A stretch of DNA of 34,752 nucleotides, from assembly GCA_027486005.1 (NCBI GenBank), contig JAIXPZ010000058.1:1-34752 (forward strand), given 5' to 3'. A program made the position numbers and the translations under genes. This DNA is from Legionellales bacterium. Its GTDB lineage: Bacteria; Pseudomonadota; Gammaproteobacteria; JAGOUN01. Below the pieces are notes generated by a model. The model was given only the letters and a program-made list of their open reading frames with translations. It was not told the origin of the DNA and ran no database searches. Position 1 is the first letter of the stretch. Each line of letters begins with the position of its first letter. Shown one piece after another: positions 7,633 to 16,236 of this stretch.

Positions 7633-8331
7633 TTATATTTTCACTTTGGTTCTTACGCTGCTTAAACCACCATCTACTGCTAAAACTTGTCCAGTTATCC
7701 AGCTATTTTTTGAATCAAGCAAAAACACGATCGCATTGGCGATATCATCTGCCTCACCGATCCGTCCTAAAGGATGCATCATTGCTGAGGATTTTCGTAC
7801 CATTTCATTCTGCGTGATTGAAGCGGTTAAGGGTGTATCTATTAAACCAGGGGCTACGACATTAAAACGCAATTGGACTGGCGCATAAGTTGCGGCTGCT
7901 GACACCATTAAGCCATGAATACCTGCTTTAGCTGCAGCTATCGCTTCATGATTTGGCAACCCTACCATTGCCGCCGCAGAAGAGATTAACACTACTGATC
8001 CTCCTGTCGTCATATATTTACCTGCTGCACGAACAACAGCAAAAGCAGTCGTCAAAGAAGCGTCAATGACCCCTTGGTATTCCTCTTGTTTTGTTAAGTG
8101 TGCTGGACGTAGCCATAAAGAACCACAACAGTTTACAACGCCATCAATGTTACCGGCTTGCTTAAATACCTCTTCAACGTCAGCAAAGCATGTCGCATTT
8201 AAAACAGCATCAGGAGTGATTTTAGTTGTATTTCGTGCGGTAGTGAAAACAGTGTGTCCTGCATCACTTAGTCTCTTTACTACCGCTTGACCAATACAAC
8301 TGCTTGCAGCAATGATTAGATAGTGTGCCAA
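7633..8331 (-). CDS. Degenerate short-chain dehydrogenase/reductase-like protein
   Basis: The 232-residue protein has the SDR fold pattern throughout, ending with GRIGEADDIANAIVFLL and WITGQVLAVDGGL. Key positions are changed. The cofactor loop TGxxxGIG reads AASSCIG (residues 8-14), NNAG reads NCCG (67-70), and the catalytic Tyr-x3-Lys reads Ile131-A-A-A-Lys135 while Ser118 is kept. The Ser-to-Ile spacing of 13 shows that Ile131 occupies the tyrosine position. Normal hydride-transfer chemistry is therefore doubtful and the substrate is unknown. The start is TTG 8331 with AGGAG six bases upstream. Confidence 0.82.
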   Translation of the reverse strand: MAHYLIIAASSCIGQAVVKRLSDAGHTVFTTARNTTKITPDAVLNATCFADVEEVFKQAGNIDGVVNCCGSLWLRPAHLTKQEEYQGVIDASLTTAFAVVRAAGKYMTTGGSVVLISSAAAMVGLPNHEAIAAAKAGIHGLMVSAAATYAPVQLRFNVVAPGLIDTPLTASITQNEMVRKSSAMMHPLGRIGEADDIANAIVFLLDSKNSWITGQVLAVDGGLSSVRTKVKI

Positions 8332-8525
8332 AATAATCTCCTTTTTTTCGATTGTACACTAAAATTTAATTTTTGCCGAGCTTGGTTGATTTTTTTATGA
8401 CAATGGCACTTAAGCCTAGATTGAGCAGTTAAATTACAAACGGGTGAAAGGTCAATGGATTTTGATGCTATGGATTTATTGATTAATAAATTATGATACT
8501 AACAGTTAGCAATAAGAGGTCGATG

Positions 8526-9488
8526 ATGAACAAAGAAGCGCTTAATAATATTTTATATCCGAGCATTGAACCCTTTCATTCTGGGATGTTGCTTGTATCA
8601 AATTTGCACAAAATATATTATGAACAAAGTGGTAATCCAAATGGAAAGCCAGTATTGTTTATTCATGGTGGGCCCGGCGGTGGCACTAATCCCATGCATC
8701 GACGATATTTTAATCCCGAAATCTACCATATTATTTTAGTGGATCAACGCGGCAGCGGAAAAAGTTTACCGCATGCTGAAATACGCGAAAATACGACACA
8801 ATTACTTATTCAAGATTTTGAACAGATTCGTGAACTATTGAATATCAAGCAATGGCTATTATTCGGAGGCTCTTGGGGGGTTACGTTAGGACTGGCCTAT
8901 GCAGAAGCTTATCCTGAGTGTGTGTCAGGGTTAATTCTTCGTGGAGTGTTTTTAGGTCTTCAAGAAGACTTACATTGGATGTATCAACATGGGGCGAGTG
9001 AAATATTTCCCGAAGCGTGGTCTGAATACATAGCAATCATCCCTGAAAATGAACGAGAGAATATGATTGGCGCATACCATAAGCGCCTTTTTTCTCAAGA
9101 TAAAGATATACAACAACAAGCTGCTGTGGCGTGGAGTAAATGGGAGGGGTCAATCAGTAGTTTATTTATTGATGGCGCGCAAATTGCTAAATTTTCTGAA
9201 GCTAACTTTAGTTTGGCTTTTGCGAGTATAGAAAACCATTTTTTTACTAATAACCTTTTCTTGCGGCATAATCAGCTGCTTGAAGAAGCGTACAAAATAA
9301 GCAATATTCCAACGACTATTGTGCATGGACGCTATGATATTTGTTGTCCTATACGCGGGGCGTGGCAGCTTAAACAAGCGCTACCGAACGTTTCTTTAAT
9401 TGTTGTGCCGGATGCCGGGCATTCTTTAACAGAGGTGGGTATTGCTAGAGAATTAGTCATCGCTACTGACAAATTTTCTTTACTATAG
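8526..9488 (+). CDS. pip: Proline iminopeptidase (S33 alpha/beta hydrolase)
   Basis: This cytoplasmic peptidase removes N-terminal proline from peptides. Numbered from ATG 8526, the oxyanion motif HGGPGGG is at 47-53, DQRGSGKS at 73-80 and the nucleophile motif GGSWG at 114-118 (Ser116). The catalytic Asp lies in HGRYD and the His in DAGHSLTE near the end. The cap-domain segment FPEAWSEYIAIIP...ER and AWSKWEG are typical. ATG 8526 is chosen because AGAGG lies 6 bases upstream; the frame is open to ATG 8493, which would add 11 residues. The length of 320 matches the family (about 310-320). Confidence 0.92.
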   Translation: MNKEALNNILYPSIEPFHSGMLLVSNLHKIYYEQSGNPNGKPVLFIHGGPGGGTNPMHRRYFNPEIYHIILVDQRGSGKSLPHAEIRENTTQLLIQDFEQIRELLNIKQWLLFGGSWGVTLGLAYAEAYPECVSGLILRGVFLGLQEDLHWMYQHGASEIFPEAWSEYIAIIPENERENMIGAYHKRLFSQDKDIQQQAAVAWSKWEGSISSLFIDGAQIAKFSEANFSLAFASIENHFFTNNLFLRHNQLLEEAYKISNIPTTIVHGRYDICCPIRGAWQLKQALPNVSLIVVPDAGHSLTEVGIARELVIATDKFSLL

Positions 9489-9627
9489 GCATAACCATCA
9501 ACAAGCAAGATATTTTATAAGGCTATCAATAACGCCACGCTTTTGGCTGTTTAATTAAGAAATTGAGCAATATTGTTTGCGCTGGACAATGTATCTTTTG
9601 GAAGGGGTGATGTTGGTCTTGCTGGTG

Positions 9628-10482
9628 TTATTGCCGGAGTAGCTCGTTTATGCTTGTTTTGAGCCGAGTGCGTTCGTCAATTTGTTTAATAATGACGGCG
9701 CATGCGAGGCTGTGACTGCCGTCTTGGCTGGGCAAGCTTCCTGGAACCACCACCGATCCTGCTGGAATGCGTCCGTAAAAGATTTCACCTGTTTCGCGCG
9801 CATATATTTTAGTGCTTTGCCCAATAAACACACCCATGCTGATTACAGAGTTTTTTTCGACAATCACGCCTTCAACAATTTCGGATCGTGCGCCAATAAA
9901 GCAATTGTCTTCGATGATAGTTGGATTAGCTTGCAATGGTTCTAATACGCCGCCAATGCCAACTCCGCCTGAAAGATGGACGTTTTTTCCAATTTGCGCG
10001 CAGCTGCCTACTGTTGCCCAGGTGTCTACCATGCAGCCATCATCTATATAAGCGCCAATATTGACGAAACTAGGCATTAAAATAACGTTTTTTCCAATAT
10101 AACTGCCATGCCTGGCATAAGCCCCTGGAACAACGCGAATTTTTTCAGCAAGGAAGTCTTGTTCGCCATATTGGTCATACTTTGACGAAATTTTATCAAA
10201 ATATTGCAAATCACCACTGTGTATTGTTTTATTCGCGGTAGTAATAAAGGAAAGCAGAATCGCTTTTTTAATCCATTGATTAACAATCCACTTTCCATCA
10301 TGCATTTCTGCAACACGCAGAATTCCTTGATTGAGCGCATCTATGATAGTTTTAATCGCTGTAGAGAGCTCGAGAGGGTGGCTTGAGGGTGAAAGTTGGC
10401 CTTTTTCGTCAAAAGCTGAATTGATAAGTGTTTCAAAATGATGTGACATACCGAGGTCTATTTTATTTGCATATGGAGTCAT
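9628..10482 (-). CDS. dapD: Tetrahydrodipicolinate N-succinyltransferase
   Basis: DapD adds succinyl from succinyl-CoA to tetrahydrodipicolinate in the lysine/diaminopimelate pathway, supplying peptidoglycan precursor. The C-terminal two thirds form the left-handed beta-helix of hexapeptide repeats, with [19 protein letters not shown] and [18 protein letters not shown] nearly identical to the E. coli enzyme. The ending INELLRQ also matches. The protein has 284 residues against 274 in E. coli. The extra residues are N-terminal, so Met12 (10449) may be the true start; neither start has a good ribosome-binding site. No other dap gene is adjacent. Confidence 0.96.
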   Translation of the reverse strand: MTPYANKIDLGMSHHFETLINSAFDEKGQLSPSSHPLELSTAIKTIIDALNQGILRVAEMHDGKWIVNQWIKKAILLSFITTANKTIHSGDLQYFDKISSKYDQYGEQDFLAEKIRVVPGAYARHGSYIGKNVILMPSFVNIGAYIDDGCMVDTWATVGSCAQIGKNVHLSGGVGIGGVLEPLQANPTIIEDNCFIGARSEIVEGVIVEKNSVISMGVFIGQSTKIYARETGEIFYGRIPAGSVVVPGSLPSQDGSHSLACAVIIKQIDERTRLKTSINELLRQ

Positions 10483-10589
10483 TATTGCATGGAATATTAC
10501 ATTACCTCAACTCATGGGTTTGTCTTCATAAAATATATAAATAATGGAAAAAATATTGAGCTTATACAGCATAAACTACATGGGTTGGA

Positions 10590-10719
10590 TTATTTCTTGA
10601 TTTCGTTTTGCAAATTTTTAAAAATAGTCCAAGGCATCAGTTTTTTGTAGTCTTCGACTGTTGTGCAATAAGGAATACGCTTAAGTAAGGCGACATAATA
10701 ATCGGGCTCTAATGTAATG
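10590..10719 (-). pseudogene. IS66-family transposase, C-terminal remnant
   Basis: On the minus strand an open stretch reads FITLEPDYYVALL then KRIPYCTTVEDYKKLMPW and ends KNLQNEIKK-stop at 10590. The TTVEDYKKLMPW wording matches the C-terminus of IS66 TnpC, where the pattern is LPxATTxEDYEALLPW. Only about 43 residues remain, with no IS66 partners (TnpA, TnpB) nearby. The spacers on both sides (10483-10589 and 10720-10850) show nothing I recognise. This is a deletion remnant. Confidence 0.6.
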
Positions 10720-10850
10720 AACCACCCCACCTAAAAGAAGCATTAAGGAAGGAGGCTGTTGCGAGCTTAACTATTTTCGCTATTTGACGCAAAGAGATGG
10801 CTGTTTTATCAACAATTTATTTTTAAAGACGCAATTTGTGTATAAATTTA

Positions 10851-11884
10851 TGCCTTTTTCGAGGTTTTTAGGCGCGCCCACCGAATTTTGGGCGCACCTC
10901 TCCTAGGCGAGAGAAAAATGCGGTGGGTCAAACACCACTAATCTTTTTAAATTAAAACAAATAGCGTGCATAAAGGCTGAGAATTGATTTTTAGCCACGC
11001 CGCGATAACGTGCACGTTTATTATCTTGAGAAAATACGCCTTCATAAGGTGAGCTCAAATGGCTAAACCAACGATCTTGATCTTTGTTTTTTCCAGGCAT
11101 ATTATTTTTTTTAATCGCCCGAAAAGTGCAGCCTCGTTTCGCCGAGGCTTTTCTAGCAGAAGAAACGCAATACGCTTTGTCTGTATACACAGCGCCTTGG
11201 CTCGGACAAACATGCTTAAATCCTTAGCCGTCAGTTTCATTCGCCAGCGTAATCGCTACTTTATTAATTAAACCACTTTGCATATCAATGCTGACGTGTT
11301 TCTTATAACCGTACCAGATTTTTTTTCTTTGCAGCCAATACGTGCTTGTTTATCAACGGCGACTTTAGGCAATGTTTCATTATTAAGTTTTTCAACTTTT
11401 GCTTTGATGGCTTCATCACGCTCTTTCCACAGATTGGCTTTAGCAATTAAGTGGCTTGCATCCACGACGCTAAACACTTCATTCATCATTCCTTGCTGCT
11501 TTAGTTGGTCTCTGATAGAAGCGAATATCTTGGATAAAGACTGTGTGCCAATTAATCCACGCACCTTGCTAAATACGCTGTAATTGGGCGTTTTTTCTAC
11601 TAAAATAAAACCACAGAACTATTTCGCCGCGTTATTTTTTTGTAAGAATTTCTCAAGCTCACGATCACTCAAGTCTTCCATAAACTGCAGTAGCAAACAT
11701 TTAAATAAACGTAATCGGCTATAACCTTTGTAAGGATTGTCTTTTTCAAGTTTTTTTAATTGCTGATTCGCAAATTCAAATGTCCAAAGCTCAGAGAAAG
11801 GACGATAATAATGGGTGTAGGGAACGAGATCATTTAAACAAACCATTTCGACTTGATGTATGCAGGAAACTCCTGAAAAAGCAT
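10851..11884 (-). mobile_element. Degenerate IS5-family insertion sequence (approximate ends)
   Basis: The element spans about 1 kb around a broken transposase gene. The ends were placed by a weak inverted match: TGCCTTTTTCGAGGTTTTTA at 10851-10870, against the reverse complement of 11863-11884, which reads ATGCTTTTTCAGGAGTTTCC. The match needs gaps, and no target-site duplication was found, so the boundaries are tentative. Next to the transposase stop is a GC-rich hairpin-like sequence (GGCGCGCCCACC...GGGCGCACC, 10871-10897) that may be part of the element end. An IS66 stub lies on one side and a REPIN-like repeat on the other. Confidence 0.55.
10903..11846 (-). pseudogene. IS5-family DDE transposase, disrupted by two stops and one frameshift
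   Basis: Joined fragments give one protein of about 315 residues. It starts MVCLNDLVPYTHYYRPFS at 11846 and runs through RLRLFKCLLLQFMEDLSDREL, VFSVVDASHLIAKANLW, WYGYKKHVSIDMQSG and AVYTDKAYC to FSAFMHAICFNLKRL near the end. The frame is cut by TAG at 11619-11621 where TGG (W in AKWFCGF) is expected. A one-base loss lies in the eight-A run at 11319-11326, and TAA at 11224-11226 stands where CAA is expected. The first part belongs to the transposase N-terminal domain, and VVDAS and YTDKAY hold candidate DDE aspartates. It cannot make a full transposase. Confidence 0.85.
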
Positions 11885-11929
11885 GCATGTATTTTATCAA
11901 AAAATAATAAAAACTCCTTATTTTTAAAG

Positions 11930-12085
11930 AGGGCGAGCGCCACTCGCCCCTACAAGGCGCCGATACGTTTACCAATAGGTTTTCTGAAAAATTCATTTAT
12001 CCGGAAGAATGCTCGACAGACAGTGAATATATTTCGTCTTCAAATTTTACAGCGTCCACAGGTAGGGGCGAGTGGCGCTCGCCCT
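11930..12085. repeat. REPIN-like pair of inverted 24-base palindromic repeats
   Basis: Positions 11930-11953 and 12062-12085 are perfect reverse complements over 24 bases, separated by 108 bases. Each copy is itself a hairpin: GGGCGAG-CGCCA-CTCGCCC, with a 7-base stem. Two REP palindromes in inverted orientation about 100 bases apart is the arrangement called a REPIN. The GC-rich arms contrast with the AT-rich spacer. The 91 bases after it (12086-12177) show no recognisable feature. Confidence 0.75.
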
Positions 12086-12177
12086 TCATCAGATTTCAAC
12101 AGTCCCGGAAGGGGTTTTCATGGTAAATTTCGACAAAATTACGTGATCACGATCGCATTCTTTAGTCTCAAGCCAAT

Positions 12178-12708
12178 TTACATGATTTTACAGTAACTAT
12201 CATATATGTCTTCTGGTTCTGGTAGTTTTAATACAGACGTAATATATTCTTCAATCTGAATTTTGCAATTATCATATTCTGATTTTTGATTTGGACTAAT
12301 GACTCGAAGTGTTTTAAATGGGGTGAGATCATTTCCAAAAGATTCAATTGTTGAGGCAAATAGTCTCACTTGAGCATCTAAAACATCCTCTCTCTCTGAG
12401 TCAAGTAATTTATTAAGAATTGATTCGGAGGTTTCGTTGTTGTCTATCCGTATTCCATTAGGTTCTGCAAAAAACAGGTATTTATCCAGATCGGTAGTTT
12501 TCGAAAATACAACAACCTCTAATATCTTTTTAGGTAATATGTCCTTTTGAGTATTGAGTAAATTAGCGGCAAAAGTCACAATCAATCTTATTTGATCTGC
12601 ACTGATATTTTCACCAAATTCTTGAGTCAGTGTTTGCGTCAACATCTCAGTAAACTTGAAGCTGGAGCTATCTTTGCTTTTAGTGTTGTCTACTAAAAAG
12701 AAATTCAC
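12178..12708 (-). CDS. Hypothetical protein, unrecognised
   Basis: I do not recognise this 176-residue protein. It is acidic and looks soluble, with no signal peptide or membrane segment. A helix-rich N-terminal half (FTEMLTQTLTQEFGENISADQIRLIVTFAANLL) is followed by a more strand-like KKILEVVVFSKTT segment, and the C-terminus is acidic and cysteine-containing (EPEDIYDSYCKIM). The start is GTG 12708 with GGAG six bases upstream; an ATG nearer to that site runs into a stop after four codons. It lies between the IS remnants and a second unknown gene on the same strand, so the two may be a pair, with 60 bases between them. Confidence 0.7.
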   Translation of the reverse strand: MNFFLVDNTKSKDSSSFKFTEMLTQTLTQEFGENISADQIRLIVTFAANLLNTQKDILPKKILEVVVFSKTTDLDKYLFFAEPNGIRIDNNETSESILNKLLDSEREDVLDAQVRLFASTIESFGNDLTPFKTLRVISPNQKSEYDNCKIQIEEYITSVLKLPEPEDIYDSYCKIM

Positions 12709-12768
12709 TGATTCTCCATGCTTACATGTAAAAGGATTTGTTGAGCACGAAAGAAATAAGTCACTTCG

Positions 12769-13161
12769 CTAATGGCTAAGAGAAATAATCGCAGAGTCTT
12801 GAACGCTTTTAATTTTTTGTTTATGACGCATTATTTTTGAATTAGTTGGCAATGACGCCTTGCCATACATTACTTCATATGATTTTTTTATTACAATTTG
12901 TAACATAATGTTATCAAATTGTTGCGCAGTAAATAAAACAGGAATACCTTTTTTCTTCATATTTTGTTGTAATAACCAAGCACGACAAAGATTGCCACCA
13001 AATTTTGGGAGATGTTCATCAGGTCTAATGAAACTATATTCACGATTAGACTTATGATGTTGTCTAAAGATTCGTTCGAATTCGACCATGTCGTCAAATG
13101 TCGGCTCAGGTAATCTTATTTTTAACGATTTTTGTTCTGTTGTACTTGAATTAAAAAACAT
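12769..13161 (-). CDS. Hypothetical protein, unrecognised
   Basis: The predicted protein has 130 residues from ATG 13161, chosen because GAGG lies about 10 bases upstream; the frame stays open to 13206. It is basic and probably cytoplasmic, with no signal or membrane segment. Notable stretches are LPEPTFDDMVEFERIFRQHH and GGNLCRAWLLQQNMKKKGIPVLF, the latter looking like a helix plus strand. The C-terminus is lysine-rich (MRHKQKIKSVQ). I found no motif that points to a function. It is divergent from msbA across 74 bases and may share a transcript with the other unknown gene at 12178. Confidence 0.65.
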   Translation of the reverse strand: MFFNSSTTEQKSLKIRLPEPTFDDMVEFERIFRQHHKSNREYSFIRPDEHLPKFGGNLCRAWLLQQNMKKKGIPVLFTAQQFDNIMLQIVIKKSYEVMYGKASLPTNSKIMRHKQKIKSVQDSAIISLSH

Positions 13162-13235
13162 TATAAACGATCCTCGTATATATCTGCATTTTGTGCTAAA
13201 TTTCATAAATAGTTTTGCATAAAAGTTAGTCGTTT

Positions 13236-14987
13236 ATGAAGAAAAAGTACAGTTCGCGTTTATATAAGCGTCTTTTGGTTTATGTTCTGCCTTTTTGGCC
13301 AGCATTTCTTGTGGGAATATTGGGCAGTATTGTTTATTCAGCGGTTGATGCTTGGCTAGTGCATTTTATGACCCCTTTATTGAATAAGGGATTTATTCAG
13401 CAAGATGCATTTTTTATACGTTGGTTACCTGCTATTGTCATCACCATTTTTATAGTACGTGGTAGCGCTAATATTGCTTCTGATTATTTTATGACATTTG
13501 TAGCGCGAAGCGTGGTCATGGTATTTCGTCAAAAGATCTTCCAACATTATCAACAAATGCCCGCAAGTGAATATGATAGCAGTAGCACCGGTAATTTACT
13601 TTCTACAATTGTTTATGATGTTGAACAAATTGCCAATGCGAGTTCTGATGCATTAACTACTTTTTTGCAATCGATAGTCTTAGTCATTGGACTGTTAATC
13701 GTGATGTTTAACATTAGTTGGCAGCTTTCTTGCATTTACTTTGCGGCAATTCCTTTAATAGTTTTAGTGGTATCCATTTCGAGTCGTCGAACACGTAAAC
13801 TAAGCTTATCGATTCAGGCATCTATGGGTCAAACAACCTCGATTGCAGAAGAAAATATTAGTGGATATAAAGTAGTGCGCACTTTTTGCGGGCAAGCTTA
13901 TGAATCAGCGCGTTTTTCTGCAGCAGTTAAAACCAACTGGATTCGCGAGATGAAATTGGCTATGACCAAAGGCTTAAGTATTTCTGGCGTACAATTGATC
14001 GCGGCCATTGCGCTATCGAGTATTATATATGTGGCGACGACAAGCAAAGTGAATGGCCTTTCTGCCGGTGAATTCACTTCTTTGGTGGCTGCAATGTTAG
14101 CAATTTTAAAACCCATGCGTGATATTACTAATGTGAATAATAAAATTCAGCGCGGTTTAGCTGGAGCACAAGCTATTTTTACTGTGTTAGATAAACCTAT
14201 TGAAGTTAATGAAGGTGCTGCAAGTGTAAAAGGTGTTGAAAGCTTTATAGAATTTAGAAAAGTCAATTTTAAATATAATAGAGCAATAACAGAGAATGTG
14301 TTAGACGATATTAGTTTTAGCGTGCAACCAAAAGAAATCGTTGCTTTAGTCGGTCGATCAGGTAGCGGAAAAAGTTCATTGGTAAATTTATTGATGCGTT
14401 TTTATCCCGTTGGTCCAGGAGAAATTTTTCTAGGTGGAAATGATATTAACCAATATGAATTGACGCAATTTCGGCAGTATTTTGCATATGTGGGGCAGCA
14501 AGTCACGTTATTTAATGACACTGTGGCAAATAATATTGCTTACGGTCCTTTTCGAGAAAACGTCTCGCGAGAAGAGGTTATCGCTGCCGCAAAAATGGCG
14601 CATGCGTTGGAATTCATTGAGACCATGCCATTGGGGTTTGATACGCTTATTGGAGATAACGGCGCCTTACTATCAGGTGGCCAGCGTCAGCGATTAGCGC
14701 TTGCGCGAGCAATTATAAAAAAAGCACCTGTTTTAATTTTGGATGAAGCTACTTCTGCATTAGATACAGAGTCTGAGCGCTATATTCAAGACGCTTTGAA
14801 CATGCTTATGCATCAATGTACCACTCTCGTGATTGCGCACCGATTGTCGACGGTACAAGAAGCAAACAAAATTATTGTGATGGATAAAGGGCGTGTTGTC
14901 GAGATTGGGCGACATGAAGAATTACTGGCTAAGCGTGGTTATTATAGCCGCCTGTATGAAATGCAGTTCAAAGATGTCATTAATTAA
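13236..14987 (+). CDS. msbA: Lipid A export ATP-binding/permease protein MsbA
   Basis: This inner-membrane ABC half-transporter flips lipid A-core from the inner to the outer leaflet. The N-terminal 310 residues hold six membrane segments. The nucleotide-binding domain has Walker A GRSGSGKSS near 371, the signature LSGGQRQRLALARA near 478 and Walker B VLILDEATSALD near 500. The length of 583 is practically that of E. coli MsbA (582). The next gene is lpxK, overlapping by 14 bases, which is the classic msbA-lpxK operon and separates this from other ABC exporters. No strong ribosome-binding site precedes ATG 13236. Confidence 0.95.
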   Translation: MKKKYSSRLYKRLLVYVLPFWPAFLVGILGSIVYSAVDAWLVHFMTPLLNKGFIQQDAFFIRWLPAIVITIFIVRGSANIASDYFMTFVARSVVMVFRQKIFQHYQQMPASEYDSSSTGNLLSTIVYDVEQIANASSDALTTFLQSIVLVIGLLIVMFNISWQLSCIYFAAIPLIVLVVSISSRRTRKLSLSIQASMGQTTSIAEENISGYKVVRTFCGQAYESARFSAAVKTNWIREMKLAMTKGLSISGVQLIAAIALSSIIYVATTSKVNGLSAGEFTSLVAAMLAILKPMRDITNVNNKIQRGLAGAQAIFTVLDKPIEVNEGAASVKGVESFIEFRKVNFKYNRAITENVLDDISFSVQPKEIVALVGRSGSGKSSLVNLLMRFYPVGPGEIFLGGNDINQYELTQFRQYFAYVGQQVTLFNDTVANNIAYGPFRENVSREEVIAAAKMAHALEFIETMPLGFDTLIGDNGALLSGGQRQRLALARAIIKKAPVLILDEATSALDTESERYIQDALNMLMHQCTTLVIAHRLSTVQEANKIIVMDKGRVVEIGRHEELLAKRGYYSRLYEMQFKDVIN

Positions 14988-16005
14988 ATCATTGGCCATT
15001 AAATCATGGATAATTAAAGCGGTAGAAAAGCGCTGGTATTCTGCTCATAAGACTTTGTTTGCATATATTTTATTGCCGTTTGCGTATTTTTTTTTAGGAA
15101 TAGTTAAATTACGACGCAACTTTTATCGTAGAGGATGGCTGAAAACTTATCGCGCTCCTTGCCCGGTGATTGTGGTGGGTAATATTGGCATAGGCGGGGT
15201 GGGGAAAACTCCATTAGTGGTTGCGCTATATTTTTTTTTAAAAGATCGCGGATGGAGGCCAGGCATTGTAAGTCGTGGTTACAAAGGAAAATATCAAGGC
15301 ATTGCTTGGGTAGCCTCTGATTCTGACCCTCATCAAGTGGGTGATGAAGCTGTTTTGCTTGCGGCTAGAACCGGTGGGCCGGTGGTGGTGGCTCGCGACA
15401 GAGTGCGCGCGGCTCGAGCGCTTACTCAAGAAGTGGCGTGTAACATTATTTTAAGTGACGATGGCTTGCAGCATTATGCTTTAGAGCGTGATATAGAAAT
15501 CGCAGTGATTGATGGGGCAAGAAACTTGGGTAATGCGCTTTGTTTGCCTGCGGGACCGCTGCGCGAGCCACCATCTCGATTAAAAGAAGTTGATATGGTG
15601 GTCATCAATGGTGGTGATGAGTCACGGTGTGCTTTTTCACTTTCAGCAATAAGCTTACTTAATGTATCTAACCCTAACATCTCTGAAAGTGTTCAAACTT
15701 TGCATGAAAAAAAAGTGCACGCAGTCGCTGGAATTGGTTCTCCTGAACGCTTTTTTAATTACTTAAAAGGTTTAGGCGCAGAAGTCGTTGAGTATTCTTT
15801 TCCTGATCATTACCAATTTCAAAAAAGTGACTTTTTGCTTTTTAATTCAGAAGACACGGTAATTATGACAGAAAAAGATGCCGTCAAGTGTCGGAGCTTT
15901 GCTGCAAAAAATGTTTGGTTTTTGCCTGTTGAGGCGCATCTTAACATATTGTTTATAAAAAGATTTGAGTTTTGTGTGCAAAATTTACTTAAGCATAGGA
16001 AGTAG
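14974..16005 (+). CDS. lpxK: Tetraacyldisaccharide 4'-kinase LpxK
   Basis: LpxK phosphorylates the 4' position of the lipid A disaccharide precursor at the inner membrane. One N-terminal membrane segment (YILLPFAYFFLGIV) precedes the P-loop GIGGVGKTP near residue 70. SRGYKGK, DDGLQHYALERD, LPAGPLREP and VIMTEKDAVKCR are the family landmarks. The frame is open further upstream inside msbA (to 14893), but ATG 14974 gives 343 residues (E. coli 328) and an N-terminus that aligns with the E. coli protein. It overlaps msbA by 14 bases, suggesting coupled translation. Confidence 0.95.
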   Translation: MSLIKSLAIKSWIIKAVEKRWYSAHKTLFAYILLPFAYFFLGIVKLRRNFYRRGWLKTYRAPCPVIVVGNIGIGGVGKTPLVVALYFFLKDRGWRPGIVSRGYKGKYQGIAWVASDSDPHQVGDEAVLLAARTGGPVVVARDRVRAARALTQEVACNIILSDDGLQHYALERDIEIAVIDGARNLGNALCLPAGPLREPPSRLKEVDMVVINGGDESRCAFSLSAISLLNVSNPNISESVQTLHEKKVHAVAGIGSPERFFNYLKGLGAEVVEYSFPDHYQFQKSDFLLFNSEDTVIMTEKDAVKCRSFAAKNVWFLPVEAHLNILFIKRFEFCVQNLLKHRK

Positions 16006-16236
16006 TTTTATTGCGCATATAAATTGGGGTTTACCCTTGTTTTTGTTTTTGTTTTGATCTTTATTGCTTTGTATTTAAGAAAAAGTTAAGAATATTGAGA
16101 GAGAAAATGGGTAATGACTTGTTTTTATTGACAGTTTCTTGCTAGTCTTGGTTTGGCTTAGTGATGCTGGTTACCAAAGCGGTGTCGTCTAGGAAATGTA
16201 AACTCATTTAAACTCAATCCAAAGGGAGTTATTCTA

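Noticed and set aside
9570-9662. Short plus-strand peptide-like stretch (ILFALDNVSFGRGDVGLAG) before and over the end of dapD
   Set aside because: It is preceded at once by a stop, has no start or ribosome-binding site, and overlaps the dapD 3' end; probably chance.
11319-11326. Programmed -1 frameshift on the A8 run of the transposase
   Set aside because: Slippage would restore the frame here, but two in-frame stops elsewhere (11619, 11224) show the gene is decaying, so a functional frameshift is not supported.
11278-11583. Plus-strand frame across the transposase
   Set aside because: It is antisense to the conserved DDE transposase fragments, so it is not coding.
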